NCBI RefSeq assembly: GCF_037890695.1
Contig: NZ_CP149571.1
Coordinates: 1,362,501 to 1,426,500 of the forward strand
Length of the DNA: 64,000 nt
Source of the DNA: Aeromonas jandaei
Lineage (GTDB): Bacteria > Pseudomonadota > Gammaproteobacteria > Enterobacterales > Aeromonadaceae
Reading direction: 5' to 3'
The translations under genes were made by a program, and so were the position numbers. This document shows, one piece after another, positions 37,844-46,395 of this stretch. The stretch's first letter is position 1, and every line of letters starts with the position of its first letter. The notes beneath the pieces are model-generated. The model was given only the letters and a program-made list of their open reading frames with translations, was not told the origin of the DNA and did no database searches.

Positions 37844-38911
37844 ATGAGCATTCAGGTTCAACAACTCAACAAGCATTTCAATCAGTACGCGGCGCTGGCA
37901 GACATCAACCTCGACTTTCACGACGGTGAGCTGGTGGCGCTGCTCGGCCCCTCCGGTTGCGGCAAGACCACGTTGCTGCGGATCATCGCCGGGCTGGAGC
38001 AGGCCGACAGTGGCAGCGTCATCATCCGTGGCGAGGATGCCTCGGATCTCCATGTGCGCGAGCGCAATGTCGGCTTCGTGTTCCAGCACTATGCCCTGTT
38101 TCGCCATATGACAGTCTTCGAGAACGTGGCATTTGGCCTTAGGGTCAAGCCGCGCAGTGAGCGCCCGGCCGAGGCGGCCATTCGCGCCCGGGTCAAGGAG
38201 CTGCTGGATCTGGTGCAACTCAGCCACGTGGCCGAGCGCTATCCGACCCAGCTCTCCGGCGGTCAGCGTCAGCGGGTCGCGCTGGCCCGCGCGCTGGCGG
38301 TACAGCCCAAGGTACTGCTCTTGGACGAGCCCTTCGGCGCCCTCGATGCGCAGGTGCGCAAGGAGCTGCGCCGCTGGCTGCGCGAGCTGCACGACGAGCT
38401 GCATGTCACCAGCCTGTTCGTCACTCACGATCAGGAGGAGGCGCTGGAGGTTGCGGATCGGGTGGTGCTGATGAACGCCGGACGGGTCGAGCAGATCGGC
38501 ACCCCGGCCGAGGTCTACGACCAGCCTGCCAGCTCCTTCGTCCACAGCTTCCTCGGCAGTGTGAACCAGTTCCGCGGTCGGGTGGCGGAGCAGGGATTCG
38601 GCATCGGCGAGCAGCTGCTCGGCGGGCCGTCGGCTTCTCATCTGGCTCACGGCAGTGCCGCCATCGCCTATGTCCGTCCCCATGAGCTGGAGATCTTGCC
38701 AGCCGATGCGCCGGGCGGGATCCGTGCCACCATCACCCGTCTGCTGCCCATGGGGCCACGCATTCGGGTGGAGCTGCGTGGCGATGGCGAGACCAAAGGG
38801 GCCCACTATGAGGCGGAGCTGAGCAAGGAGGCGGCCAAGCAGTTTGCTCCGGGACAGGGGGTGCGGCTGGTGGCCAGACAGGCGCAGTTCTATCCCGATT
38901 ACCAGATTTGA
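37844..38911 (+). CDS. cysA: Sulfate/thiosulfate ABC transporter ATPase CysA
   Basis: A 355-residue ATPase. Walker [10 protein letters not shown] at residues 35-43, Q-loop in [21 protein letters not shown], signature [15 protein letters not shown], Walker [13 protein letters not shown] and switch histidine [16 protein letters not shown] are all intact. A C-terminal regulatory TOBE-like domain starts near residue 240. Start at 37844 ([10 protein letters not shown]) is preceded by AAAGAGGCAGCC. It powers CysTW. Confidence 0.97.
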   Translation: MSIQVQQLNKHFNQYAALADINLDFHDGELVALLGPSGCGKTTLLRIIAGLEQADSGSVIIRGEDASDLHVRERNVGFVFQHYALFRHMTVFENVAFGLRVKPRSERPAEAAIRARVKELLDLVQLSHVAERYPTQLSGGQRQRVALARALAVQPKVLLLDEPFGALDAQVRKELRRWLRELHDELHVTSLFVTHDQEEALEVADRVVLMNAGRVEQIGTPAEVYDQPASSFVHSFLGSVNQFRGRVAEQGFGIGEQLLGGPSASHLAHGSAAIAYVRPHELEILPADAPGGIRATITRLLPMGPRIRVELRGDGETKGAHYEAELSKEAAKQFAPGQGVRLVARQAQFYPDYQI

Positions 38912-39034
38912 TGTTTTGTTGCGGGTGGCATGGCTGCCCGGGTTCAGGCGCTCTGCCGGGGCATGATCCGGCCAAATAACAAAAATGAGGGGGTGACCAG
39001 CTTGTGTCTCCCACTCTTCGCAGGAGGCGACAAG

Positions 39035-39982
39035 GTGAATTTTCAGCAGTTACGAATTATCCGGGAGGCAGCGCGGCGGGATTACAACCTGACCGAGGTG
39101 GCCAACGCCCTTTTTACCTCGCAATCCGGGGTGAGTCGCCATATCCGCGAGCTGGAAGAGGAGCTGGGGATCGAGTTGTTCATCCGCTACGGCAAGCGGC
39201 TGCTCGGTATGACCGAGCCTGGCAAGGAGCTGCTGGTGATTGCCGAGCGCATTCTCAATGACGCCAACAACATCCGCAAACTGGCCAGCACCTTTGCCAA
39301 CCGCGACTCGGGCCGTTTGCTGGTGGCGACCACCCATACCCAGGCGCGCTATGCCTTGCCGCGGGTGGTGAAGGCGTTTCGCGAGCAGTTCCCGCTGGTG
39401 CAGCTGGAGCTGCGTCAGGGCAGCCCGGAGGAGATAGTGCGGCTGGTGCAGACCGGCGAGGTGGATATCGGCATCAGCAGCGAGCAGCTCGACAAGAGCG
39501 AAGGGGTGGTGGCATTTCCCTACTACCGCTGGCACCACAATATCGTGGTGCCCGAGCAACATCCGCTGGCAGGCGAGCGGGATCTGACGCTGGCGGCGCT
39601 GGCCAACTGGCCCATCGTCACCTATCAAGCCGGGTTGACCGGGCGGGTGCGGGTGGATGAGGCCTTTGCTGCGGCTGGCATCGAGCCGCAGATCCTGCTG
39701 ACGGCGCAGGACTCCGATGTCATCAAGACCTATGTCGAGCTGGAGATGGGGGTCGGCATACTGGCCGACATGGCGTTCGACGCGCAGCGCGATCAGGGGC
39801 TGGTACAGCTCGACGGCAGCCATCTGTTTGCCCCCCACACCGCCTGGATTGGCCTCAAGCAGGGGCAGTTCCAGCACAACTTTGCCTGGCAGTTTATCCA
39901 GCTCTGCAACCCCGAGCTGGCGCTGGCGGATATTCAGGCCCGCGCCATGGGCAGCGAGCCTGCCATCGACTTCCAGATTTGA
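39035..39982 (+). CDS. CysB/Cbl-type LysR transcriptional regulator
   Basis: A 315-residue LysR regulator beginning at GTG (V-N-F-Q-Q-L-R-I-I-R-E-A), preceded by GCAGGAGGCGACAAG. The N-terminal winged HTH (LTEVANALFTSQSGVSRHIRELEEELGIELFIRYGK) and the sensor ATTHTQARYALPRVV with TAQDSDVIKTYVELEMGVGIL are those of CysB and its paralogue Cbl, which activate sulfur-starvation genes on sensing O-acetylserine or the lack of sulfate. Its place right behind cysTWA favours local control. CysB versus Cbl cannot be decided without a tree. Confidence 0.93.
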   Translation: MNFQQLRIIREAARRDYNLTEVANALFTSQSGVSRHIRELEEELGIELFIRYGKRLLGMTEPGKELLVIAERILNDANNIRKLASTFANRDSGRLLVATTHTQARYALPRVVKAFREQFPLVQLELRQGSPEEIVRLVQTGEVDIGISSEQLDKSEGVVAFPYYRWHHNIVVPEQHPLAGERDLTLAALANWPIVTYQAGLTGRVRVDEAFAAAGIEPQILLTAQDSDVIKTYVELEMGVGILADMAFDAQRDQGLVQLDGSHLFAPHTAWIGLKQGQFQHNFAWQFIQLCNPELALADIQARAMGSEPAIDFQI

Positions 39983-39999
39983 ATTGGAAGAGAAGACCA

Positions 40000-40030
40000 G
40001 AAGGGGAGCCATTGGCTCCCCTTCTTTATT
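40000..40030 (+). terminator. Terminator of the cysTWA-regulator unit
   Basis: The hairpin AGAAGGGGAGCC/GGCTCCCCTTCT is followed by TTATT. Confidence 0.88.
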
Positions 40031-40177
40031 GCTGGCAGATGAGATTGCCAGCGAAAACAGACGGCTTCATATGAATTTTTTCACTTAGGTTTGCCAGTTA
40101 ATTTTGTTTGTTATCCGGTACTTGGATTGCAGGATGGAATAAGTGACTGACCAAAGTCGATCCATTCAGGATAAAGC

Positions 40178-41390
40178 ATGCCGTATAGCTACCTATCACA
40201 TCTGCGTTGCAGCAAGAGTGGCGAGATCCATGATGCCGACCAACCCTGGCAACTGAGCCGGGCAGGTGCACCACTGCTGGCCAGCTACGATCTCGATGCG
40301 TTGAAGCGAGCCTGGCACCCGGCGGCATTGTCGGGTCGCCCGGCCAGCCTGTGGCGCTATCACGAGTTGCTGCCGGTGCGGGATCCCGCCCACGTTGTGA
40401 CGTTGGGTGAGGGGCTTACCCCGTTGCTACGGCTGCCCACGCTGGGCAAGCAGATCGGTATTCCGGATCTCTGGATGAAGGACGAGAGCGTCATCCCCAC
40501 CGGCTCCTTCAAGGCTCGTGGTGCAGCGGTGGGCATCTCCCGCGCGCGTGAACTCGGCGTCACTCACTTCGCCATGCCGACCAACGGCAACGCAGGGGCT
40601 GCATGGGCGCTCTACGGTGCCCGCGCCGGACTGCGCAGCACCATCGTCATGCCGCAGGCAGCTCCCGCCATCACCCGACTGGAGACCTCCCTCGCCGGTT
40701 CCCGTCTCTATCTGGTGGATGGCCTGATCAGCGATGCCGGTCGTCAGGTGGCGCAGGCGGTGGCGGAGCACGCCCTGTTTGATGCCTCAACCCTGAAGGA
40801 GCCCTACCGGATTGAGGGCAAGAAAACCATGGGGCTGGAGATTGCCGAACAGCTGGGTTGTGACCCTGCCGGATGTGATCATCTATCCCACCGGTGGCGG
40901 GGTCGGCCTTATCGGTATCTACAAGGGGTTGCGCGAGCTGCAGGAGCTGGGCTGGGTCAAGGGTGAGCTGCCCCGGCTGGTGGCCGTGCAGGCGAGCGGT
41001 TGCGCGCCCATCGTAGAGGCGTGGCAACAGAGAGCCACCGAGTCGAGCTTCTGGCCCGACTCCAGGACGCTGGCATTCGGTATCAATGTGCCCAAGGCGC
41101 TGGGGGATTTTCTGGTGCTGGACGCCCTCTATCGCACCGAGGGTTGCGCCATCGCGGTGGATGACAAGGCGATCCAGAGCGAGATCCGCTTGCTTGCTTC
41201 TCGCGAAGGGAGCTTTGTCTGCCCGGAAGGGGCCGCCGCGTTTGCTGCCGCTCGTCAACTGCGCGAGGCGGGCTGGATCCGGGAGCAGGAGCAGGTTGTC
41301 GTGCTCAATACCGGTGCCGGCATCAAGTACCCTGATGCGATCACTGTGCTGCCCCAGCGTCTGCAGCGTGACGGGAGGATCCCTGCATGA
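40178..41390 (+). pseudogene. Threonine-synthase-like PLP enzyme, broken by a +1 frameshift
   Basis: The joined protein would be about 403 residues. Frame one: LGEGLTPLLRLPTLGKQIG, the PLP lysine K112 in IPTGSFKARGAAVGI, the phosphate/carboxylate loop PTNGNAGAAWALYGARAG. Frame two: LPDVIIYPTGGGVGLIGIYKG, the glycine-rich PLP phosphate site, and GAAAFAAARQLREAGWI. Removing one T at about 40861 (TTGTGACC to TTGGACC) restores it. This is the threonine-synthase/diaminopropionate-type group of fold II enzymes, which includes paralogues acting on cysteate and other beta-substituted amino acids. It is not the thrC of a thr operon. The last bases overlap an amino-acid permease gene (ATGA), so substrate import and this enzyme belong together. 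Decay or a sequencing insertion. Confidence 0.82.
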
Positions 41391-42052
41391 ATTTGGATCT
41401 GCCCTTCATCCTCACGACGCTGCCCGCCTTCGGCAAGGCGGTCTGGGTCACCTTGCAGCTGGGAACCATAGTGATCCTCACTTCGCTGGCGGTCGCCCTG
41501 CTCAACGTCGCCTTGTTGAGCCTGCACAAGCGGCCGCTCAGCGCGCTGATCCGCGGATATGTCGAGCTGGCCCGCAACACGCCACTGCTGATCCAGCTCT
41601 TCTTCCTCTATTTCGGGCTGCCTGCGCTCGGCTTGTCGCTGTCGGGCTTTACCACTGCGGTGATTGCCATGACCTTCCTCGGCGGTGGTTATCTGACCGA
41701 GGCGCTGCGTGCAGGCATTCAGGCGGTGCCCGCCAGTCAGCTGGAGGCTGGCAGGGCTATCGGGCTTTCTCGCTGGCAACTGCTGCGCCACGTGCAGTTG
41801 CCCCAGGCCTGGCTCGCCAGCCTGCCCGCGCTGTTTGCCAACTTCATCTTCCTGCTCAAGGAGACGACGGTGGCTTCGGCGGTGGCGGTGCCAGAGCTGC
41901 TCTACACCACCAAGAATTACATCGCCCTCTACTACAAGACCTACGAGATGCTGGCGGTGCTGACCTTGATGTGCGTGCTGATCTTTTTGCCGCTCTCCCT
42001 CGCTCTGCGAGTCGTTGAAAGGAGGCTGCAACATGGTCAGTTCGGTCACTGA
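41387..42052 (+). CDS. Polar amino-acid ABC transporter permease, first subunit
   Basis: A 221-residue HisM/GlnP-type permease with five helices. Signature parts are YVELARNTPLLIQLFFLYFGLPALG and the coupling loop EAGRAIGLSRWQLLRHVQLPQAW. Its ATG overlaps the stop of the threonine-synthase-like gene. The 3' end carries a duplicated copy of the start of the next permease gene (see the repeat entry). Confidence 0.92.
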   Translation: MNLDLPFILTTLPAFGKAVWVTLQLGTIVILTSLAVALLNVALLSLHKRPLSALIRGYVELARNTPLLIQLFFLYFGLPALGLSLSGFTTAVIAMTFLGGGYLTEALRAGIQAVPASQLEAGRAIGLSRWQLLRHVQLPQAWLASLPALFANFIFLLKETTVASAVAVPELLYTTKNYIALYYKTYEMLAVLTLMCVLIFLPLSLALRVVERRLQHGQFGH

Positions 42053-42180
42053 ATCGCTAATGCAGGCGAGGATCCCGATGTGGGCACTTATCTTCCAGCT
42101 GCCGCAGTCATTCGCCACCGAGGCGCAGGAAAGGAGGGCTCAATATGGCCAGTTCGATCTCTGAGCAGTTGACGCAGGCG
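42017..42180 (+). repeat. Imperfect direct repeat (112-bp offset) of a gene start between two permeases
   Basis: Bases 42017-42068 and 42129-42180 match in 39 of 52 positions. Both contain GAAAGGAGG, an ATG at the same distance, and encode similar peptides (MVSSVTESLMQA versus MASSISEQLTQA). The first copy opens a 43-codon frame that dies; the second is the true start of the downstream permease. The last codons of the first permease (ERRLQHGQF) also recur as ERRAQYGQF before the second copy. Confidence 0.7.
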
Positions 42181-42807
42181 CTGCCACTGCTGGTGGTGGG
42201 CGCGGGTCAGACCCTCGCCATCTCGCTGCTGGCCATCCTGTTTGCCACCCTCGGCGGTGTTGCTTACGGCGTGTTGGCACAACAGGGCGGTCGGTTGGTT
42301 CGGGGGCTGCTGCGGCTTTATCTCGAGCTGTTTCGGGTGGTGCCGGTGCTGGTGTGGCTCTATCTCTTTTTCTTCGGGTTGCCGATCTTTTTCGGCCTCG
42401 ATATTCCGGCCTTCTGGTGCGCCGTGCTGGTACTCGCCCTCTGGGGCGCCAGCGAGGTGGGAGAGGTGGTGCGCGGTGGCCTCAACTCCCTCGCCCGTGG
42501 TCAGCAGGAGGCCGGGTTGGCGCTCGGGCTCTCGACCTGGCAGCTCTATCGCCACGTGTTGCTGCCGCAGGCGTTGCAGCGGCTGACGCCACCGACCATC
42601 AACATCTACACCCGCATCATCAAGACCAGTTCGCTGGCGGTGCTGATCGGGGTGGTGGAGGTGATCAAGGTGGGCCAGCAGATCATCGAGCGCACCTATG
42701 GCTCACTGCTTATTTACGGTCTGCTGTTTCTGTTCTTTTTTCTGGTCTGCTATCCGCTCTCGCTCGCCTCGCGCCGGCTGGAGCAACAATGGGGTAATGC
42801 GGTATGA
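42145..42807 (+). CDS. Polar amino-acid ABC transporter permease, second subunit
   Basis: A 220-residue HisQ/GltK-type permease: YLELFRVVPVLVWLYLFFFGLP, the coupling loop EAGLALGLSTWQLYRHVLLPQAL and IKTSSLAVLIGVVEVIKVGQQI. The ATG follows GGAGGGCTCAAT. A 92-base gap, filled by the duplicated start, separates it from the first permease. Its end overlaps the ATPase gene by ATGA. Confidence 0.92.
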   Translation: MASSISEQLTQALPLLVVGAGQTLAISLLAILFATLGGVAYGVLAQQGGRLVRGLLRLYLELFRVVPVLVWLYLFFFGLPIFFGLDIPAFWCAVLVLALWGASEVGEVVRGGLNSLARGQQEAGLALGLSTWQLYRHVLLPQALQRLTPPTINIYTRIIKTSSLAVLIGVVEVIKVGQQIIERTYGSLLIYGLLFLFFFLVCYPLSLASRRLEQQWGNAV

Positions 42808-43565
42808 CACCTCTGCTTGAACTCGGTTCTGTCAGTAAACAGTTCGGCCCGAATCTGGTGCTGGATCGGATCAGCCTCAGCGTGCGCGCCGGGGAGGTGA
42901 TCGTCATCCTGGGGCCGAGCGGCTGCGGCAAGAGCACCTTGTTGCGCACTCTCAACGGGCTCGAACCCATTCAGGGGGGCGAGATCCGCTTCGATGGTGT
43001 GTTGCTGGATGGTGCCACCGACTGGCAGCGGGTGCGCCAGCGGATCGGCATGGTGTTCCAGAGCTATCACCTCTTCCCCAACCTGACGGTGCTGGAAAAC
43101 GTGCTGCTTGGCCCCCTGCAGGTGCAAAAGCGGGAGCGGGCAGAAGCGCTGCTGCAAGCCGAGCAGCTGCTGACCCGCATCGGCCTGTGGGAGCGGCGCC
43201 ATGACTATCCGCGCCAGCTCTCCGGCGGCCAGCAGCAGCGCATCGCCATCGTGCGGGCGCTGTGCATGAACCCGCAGGTGATGCTGTTTGACGAGGTAAC
43301 CGCCGCCCTCGACCCCGAGATGGTGCAGGAGGTGCTGGAGGTGATCCGCGATCTCGCCGGCAGCGGCATGACCCTGCTCATCGTCACCCACGAGCTGGCC
43401 TTCGCCCGGGCGGTGGCGGATCGCATCGTCTTCATGGATGGCGGCCACATTCTGGAGCAGGCCGCCCCCCACCAATTTTTCGACAATCCGAGGAGCCAGC
43501 GTGCGCGCCAGTTCCTCGCCAAGTTTTCTTATACAAATGTCATCAAACGAAAGGAGTCAGCATGA
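42804..43565 (+). CDS. Polar amino-acid ABC transporter ATPase
   Basis: A 253-residue GlnQ/HisP-type ATPase. Walker A GPSGCGKSTLLRTLNGLEP, signature LSGGQQQRIAIVRAL, Walker B VMLFDEVTAALDPE and switch histidine IVTHELAFARAVADRIVFMD are present. The aspartate before the signature D-loop is in VTAALDPE, where the usual PTSALD has a variant alanine. Both ends overlap neighbouring genes by four bases, so the operon is tightly coupled. Confidence 0.95.
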   Translation: MTPLLELGSVSKQFGPNLVLDRISLSVRAGEVIVILGPSGCGKSTLLRTLNGLEPIQGGEIRFDGVLLDGATDWQRVRQRIGMVFQSYHLFPNLTVLENVLLGPLQVQKRERAEALLQAEQLLTRIGLWERRHDYPRQLSGGQQQRIAIVRALCMNPQVMLFDEVTAALDPEMVQEVLEVIRDLAGSGMTLLIVTHELAFARAVADRIVFMDGGHILEQAAPHQFFDNPRSQRARQFLAKFSYTNVIKRKESA

Positions 43566-44398
43566 AAAAAATCACCTCGGTTCTGCTTAGTGCCTTATTG
43601 GGACTGGGTATCGCCAGCGGCGCTGCCCATGCGGCGGACGGTTCCCTCGACAAGATCAAGGCGCGGGACAAGCTCATCGTCGGCGTATTCACCGACAAGC
43701 CGCCGTTTGGCTACGTGGACGAGAAGGGGAACTACGTCGGTTTTGACACCGATCTCGGCCGCCGCTTCGCCAAGGATCTGCTGGGGGACGAGAACAAGAT
43801 CGAGTTCGTGGCGGTGGAGCCAGCCAGCCGCATCCCCTTCCTGCAGAGCGACAAGGTGGATCTGATCCTCGCCAATATGACGGTGACGCCGGAGCGGCGC
43901 GAGGTGGTGGATTTCACCAACCCGAACCTGCGAGTGGCGGTACAGGTGCTGGTGCCGGAAGGGAGTCCGGCCAAGAAGCTCGATGATCTGGCCAGCAAGA
44001 CCCTGATCGTGACCACCGGCACCACGGCCGACATCTGGCTGACCCGCAACCACCCGGAGTGGAAGGTACTCAAGTTCGAGAAGAACACCGAATCTTTGCA
44101 GGCGCTGGCGCAGGGCCGTGGCGATGCCTACGCCCAGGACAACCTGGTGCTGTTCAGCTGGGCCAAGGAGAATCCGGGCTATCGGGTATTGCCCGAAAAA
44201 CTGGGCTCGGAAGATCCCATCGCCCCGGCGGTGAAGAAGGGCAATATCGAGCTGCGTGACTGGGTCAATGACCGTCTCGCCAAGCTGGGTGAGGAGAAGT
44301 ACCTGCTGAAACTCTATGACCAGTATGTGCGTGACAAGCTGAGCCCTGATACCGATCCGAATGATGTGATCGTCGAAGGAGGAAAATGGCAGGGTTAA
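43562..44398 (+). CDS. Polar amino-acid ABC transporter substrate-binding protein
   Basis: A 278-residue periplasmic protein with a signal peptide cut near AAHA-ADG (residues 22-25). SBP family 3 motifs: LIVGVFTDKPPFGYVDEKGNYVGFDTDLGRRFAKDLLG, NMTVTPERREVVDFTNP and the ligand-contacting TTGTTADIWL. It resembles PEB1/GltI/GlnH-type binders of acidic or neutral polar amino acids. The substrate may be the one processed by the adjacent PLP enzyme. Last gene of the operon. Confidence 0.92.
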   Translation: MKKITSVLLSALLGLGIASGAAHAADGSLDKIKARDKLIVGVFTDKPPFGYVDEKGNYVGFDTDLGRRFAKDLLGDENKIEFVAVEPASRIPFLQSDKVDLILANMTVTPERREVVDFTNPNLRVAVQVLVPEGSPAKKLDDLASKTLIVTTGTTADIWLTRNHPEWKVLKFEKNTESLQALAQGRGDAYAQDNLVLFSWAKENPGYRVLPEKLGSEDPIAPAVKKGNIELRDWVNDRLAKLGEEKYLLKLYDQYVRDKLSPDTDPNDVIVEGGKWQG

Positions 44399-44498
44399 TG
44401 GACAAACCCTGTTTTGAAGAGTGTGTTGAGTGTGTGAAGTAAGTGAAGAGTGAGGTCTTGGTTCCGTTGGTATGCAAACCGCAAGGTTTGATTTTTCC

Positions 44499-44532
44499 GG
44501 GCGTCCCCTGCTAGAGAGGACGCCCTTTTTTT
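44499..44532. terminator. Terminator between the ABC operon and gbpA
   Basis: The stem GGGCGTCC/GGACGCCC with an 18-base loop region and TTTTTTT on the plus strand closes the ABC operon. It may also affect gbpA read in the opposite direction. Confidence 0.8.
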
Positions 44533-44549
44533 ATGTGGCCAAGCGTGGG

Positions 44550-45980
44550 TTAGTGCACTTCATCCCAGGCCATCTGCCAGTGGGAGCCGATGCCCGGCTC
44601 GTACTGGGTGGCTGTGGTGGTCCACTGCTGGCAGTAGCCGCTGTAGGGGAAGGGCTTGCACTGATAGACCTTGCCATTTTTCGGCTGCTGCACCTTGGTG
44701 CCGGCGGCATAGGATTTGAGCGAGTTCGGGAAGACGAAGTCGTATTCGCCGCTGCTCTGCTCCTTGAACATCAGATCCATGGTCTGCTGAATGGTCTCGC
44801 CGCCCGCTTTCGGGGTGGCCTTGATCACCAGCTGGTGGTGACCTGCCTTGAGCCCTTCCAGCGCCATGGTAAAGGTGTGGCTGCTGTCCTTGATGTCGGC
44901 ACTGCTTTCACCCTTGGCGACGCCGCCGTGGTCATAGAGGGTGTTGGTGACGGCCAGATCGCCCTGTGCGGTGACGGTGAAATCGAGGGTTGCCTTGCCG
45001 TTGTCCAGCACATAGTCGCTGGCCAGACCGCTGACGCTGATGCTGTCCACTACCGGCGGCTGCAGCTGTTGCAGATCAATCTCGACTCGCTCCAGTTTGC
45101 TGTTTCGCTTCAGATAGACGGGGTTCATACCGTAGATCGGATTGAACTGGCCATCGGCTCCTTGCTGACCGGCGCGGATCAGGCTCTGCTCGGCGTTGAT
45201 CTTGCTGGCGAGGGCGTGGGCCCAGCTGTTCTTCTGGCCCTGCTCGGCGGTGGTGATGGTCAGTACGGTCTGCAGCTCGGGGCGCTCGCCGTTGGCATCG
45301 AATACCCGGGTCATCGCCTTGTCACCCACTGCGAGGTCGATGGAGGGGTAGATGGTGCCTGCCTGGCTCCACTCCAGCGGCGGCTGGCTGCCATCTTTGA
45401 ACTTGGCATCGATGATGTTGTAGAAACTGTTGCTGGTGTCGCCCACTTCCCACACGCCGAGGATCACCTGATAACCGGTGCGATCCGGCAGGACACAGTT
45501 GTGGGTCACCTGCTTGGGCGGCTGCACCATGTTGCCGTCGATGACGCAGAAGGGGGTCAGGTCGAACGAGGCGCGGGTGAGCGGCTGGTTGGGGTTCCAG
45601 TCCTGCTTGGTGAGGTAGTAGCGCCAGTTGCGGGTGACGTGGTTGGCAGTGAAGGTCCAGCTGATGGCGAAGGGGCCGGGCTGTACTTCACGCTTGGCCC
45701 AGCGGTCGCTGGTCTGGATGTTCAGCTCGCTCCAGCGCGGGCTGCCCGCCGAGGCGATTTGACCATCCTGCGGGCCGGTTTGCGGGAAGCCTGATGGGCC
45801 CTCCACGCTCTGGGGCTCCCACTGCACGCCGCCACACTGGCTGTTGCCACCGGTTTTGCACAGGTAGTTGCGGCTCTCGGGCTGGCTGATGTAGCCGTGG
45901 GCCAGGGCGCTGCCGCTGGCCAGCAGGGCCAGCAGGGCCAGCATCGCCGCGATGTGATTGAGTTGGATTTTTGCTGCCAT
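44550..45980 (-). CDS. gbpA: GbpA-type chitin-active lytic polysaccharide monooxygenase (AA10)
   Basis: A 476-residue secreted protein. The signal peptide ends SALA, so mature residue one is the copper-brace histidine H28 (HGYISQPESRNYLCKTG); the second copper histidine is H114 in TANHVTRNWR. The AA10 domain spans about 28-205. Two beta-rich GbpA modules follow, then a C-terminal aromatic chitin-binding domain (CKPFPYSGYCQQW, HWQMAW). The length matches V. cholerae GbpA (485), which binds chitin and mucin and cleaves crystalline chitin oxidatively. Start at 45980 follows AGAGGAATGT. A c-di-GMP-I riboswitch precedes it. Confidence 0.95.
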   Translation of the reverse strand: MAAKIQLNHIAAMLALLALLASGSALAHGYISQPESRNYLCKTGGNSQCGGVQWEPQSVEGPSGFPQTGPQDGQIASAGSPRWSELNIQTSDRWAKREVQPGPFAISWTFTANHVTRNWRYYLTKQDWNPNQPLTRASFDLTPFCVIDGNMVQPPKQVTHNCVLPDRTGYQVILGVWEVGDTSNSFYNIIDAKFKDGSQPPLEWSQAGTIYPSIDLAVGDKAMTRVFDANGERPELQTVLTITTAEQGQKNSWAHALASKINAEQSLIRAGQQGADGQFNPIYGMNPVYLKRNSKLERVEIDLQQLQPPVVDSISVSGLASDYVLDNGKATLDFTVTAQGDLAVTNTLYDHGGVAKGESSADIKDSSHTFTMALEGLKAGHHQLVIKATPKAGGETIQQTMDLMFKEQSSGEYDFVFPNSLKSYAAGTKVQQPKNGKVYQCKPFPYSGYCQQWTTTATQYEPGIGSHWQMAWDEVH

Positions 45981-46044
45981 ACATTCCTCTGTTCGATAGA
46001 TGTGGGCAGTCAGTTGGCCGGGGAGATCCCCGATGCACACTTGC

Positions 46045-46127
46045 GTGTGGCAACCCCGCTATCCTGGACAAAACGTCTGTAGACCGGAGGCTTTGCGTCC
46101 CGACCTTTCGGTCAGTTTGCCAAATGA
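46045..46127 (-). promoter_or_regulatory. c-di-GMP-I (GEMM-I) riboswitch upstream of gbpA
   Basis: On the minus strand the GEMM core is complete: TTTGGCAAACTGACC, a GAAA tetraloop closing GACC/GGTC, then GGGACGCAAAGCC at 46089-46101, TCCGGTCTACAG, and later AGCGGGGTTGCCA, which pairs with TGGCAA to close P1. It follows the well-studied V. cholerae Vc2 aptamer element by element. It lies 65 bases upstream of the gbpA ATG. Between aptamer and gene are two small hairpins (ACACGCAAGTGT; GGGGATCTCCCC) that may be the expression platform; no T-run terminator is seen, so control may act on translation. Confidence 0.9.
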
Positions 46128-46335
46128 CTAGATGGTTAGTGATGGGCCAAATGTTCGGCCATCACCATTGTGCACCGCATTGATTAATTATTTGAAGTTA
46201 AATGTTTAAATGCACCGTTCAACGGCACATGGATCATTCTAACTGACTGTTTTTAAATTGTTCTCTAATTTGTGAATGGCGTCGAATACCGTTGAATATG
46301 CCGATAAGGTGCATGCTGATTGCGTGTTGTCGGCG
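46128..46335. other. Upstream region of the gbpA riboswitch, no gene seen
   Basis: These 208 bases are AT-rich and should hold the gbpA promoter. A hairpin GATGGCCGAACATT/GGCCATC-type palindrome occurs at 46141-46163. No ORF with a ribosome binding site was found. Confidence 0.4.
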
Positions 46336-46368
46336 TAAAAAAACCTGCCAGCTGGGCTGGCAGGTCGG
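46336..46368 (-). terminator. Terminator of the chemoreceptor gene
   Basis: On the minus strand ACCTGCCAGC/GCTGGCAGGT is followed by TTTTTTT, 28 bases past the stop. Confidence 0.88.
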
Positions 46369-46395
46369 GTGACAAGGCGACACGGGTTGACGCCA

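Noticed and set aside
42033..42164. 43-codon ORF between the two permeases as a real gene
   Set aside because: It is a duplicated gene start whose frame ends inside the second permease; no protein features.
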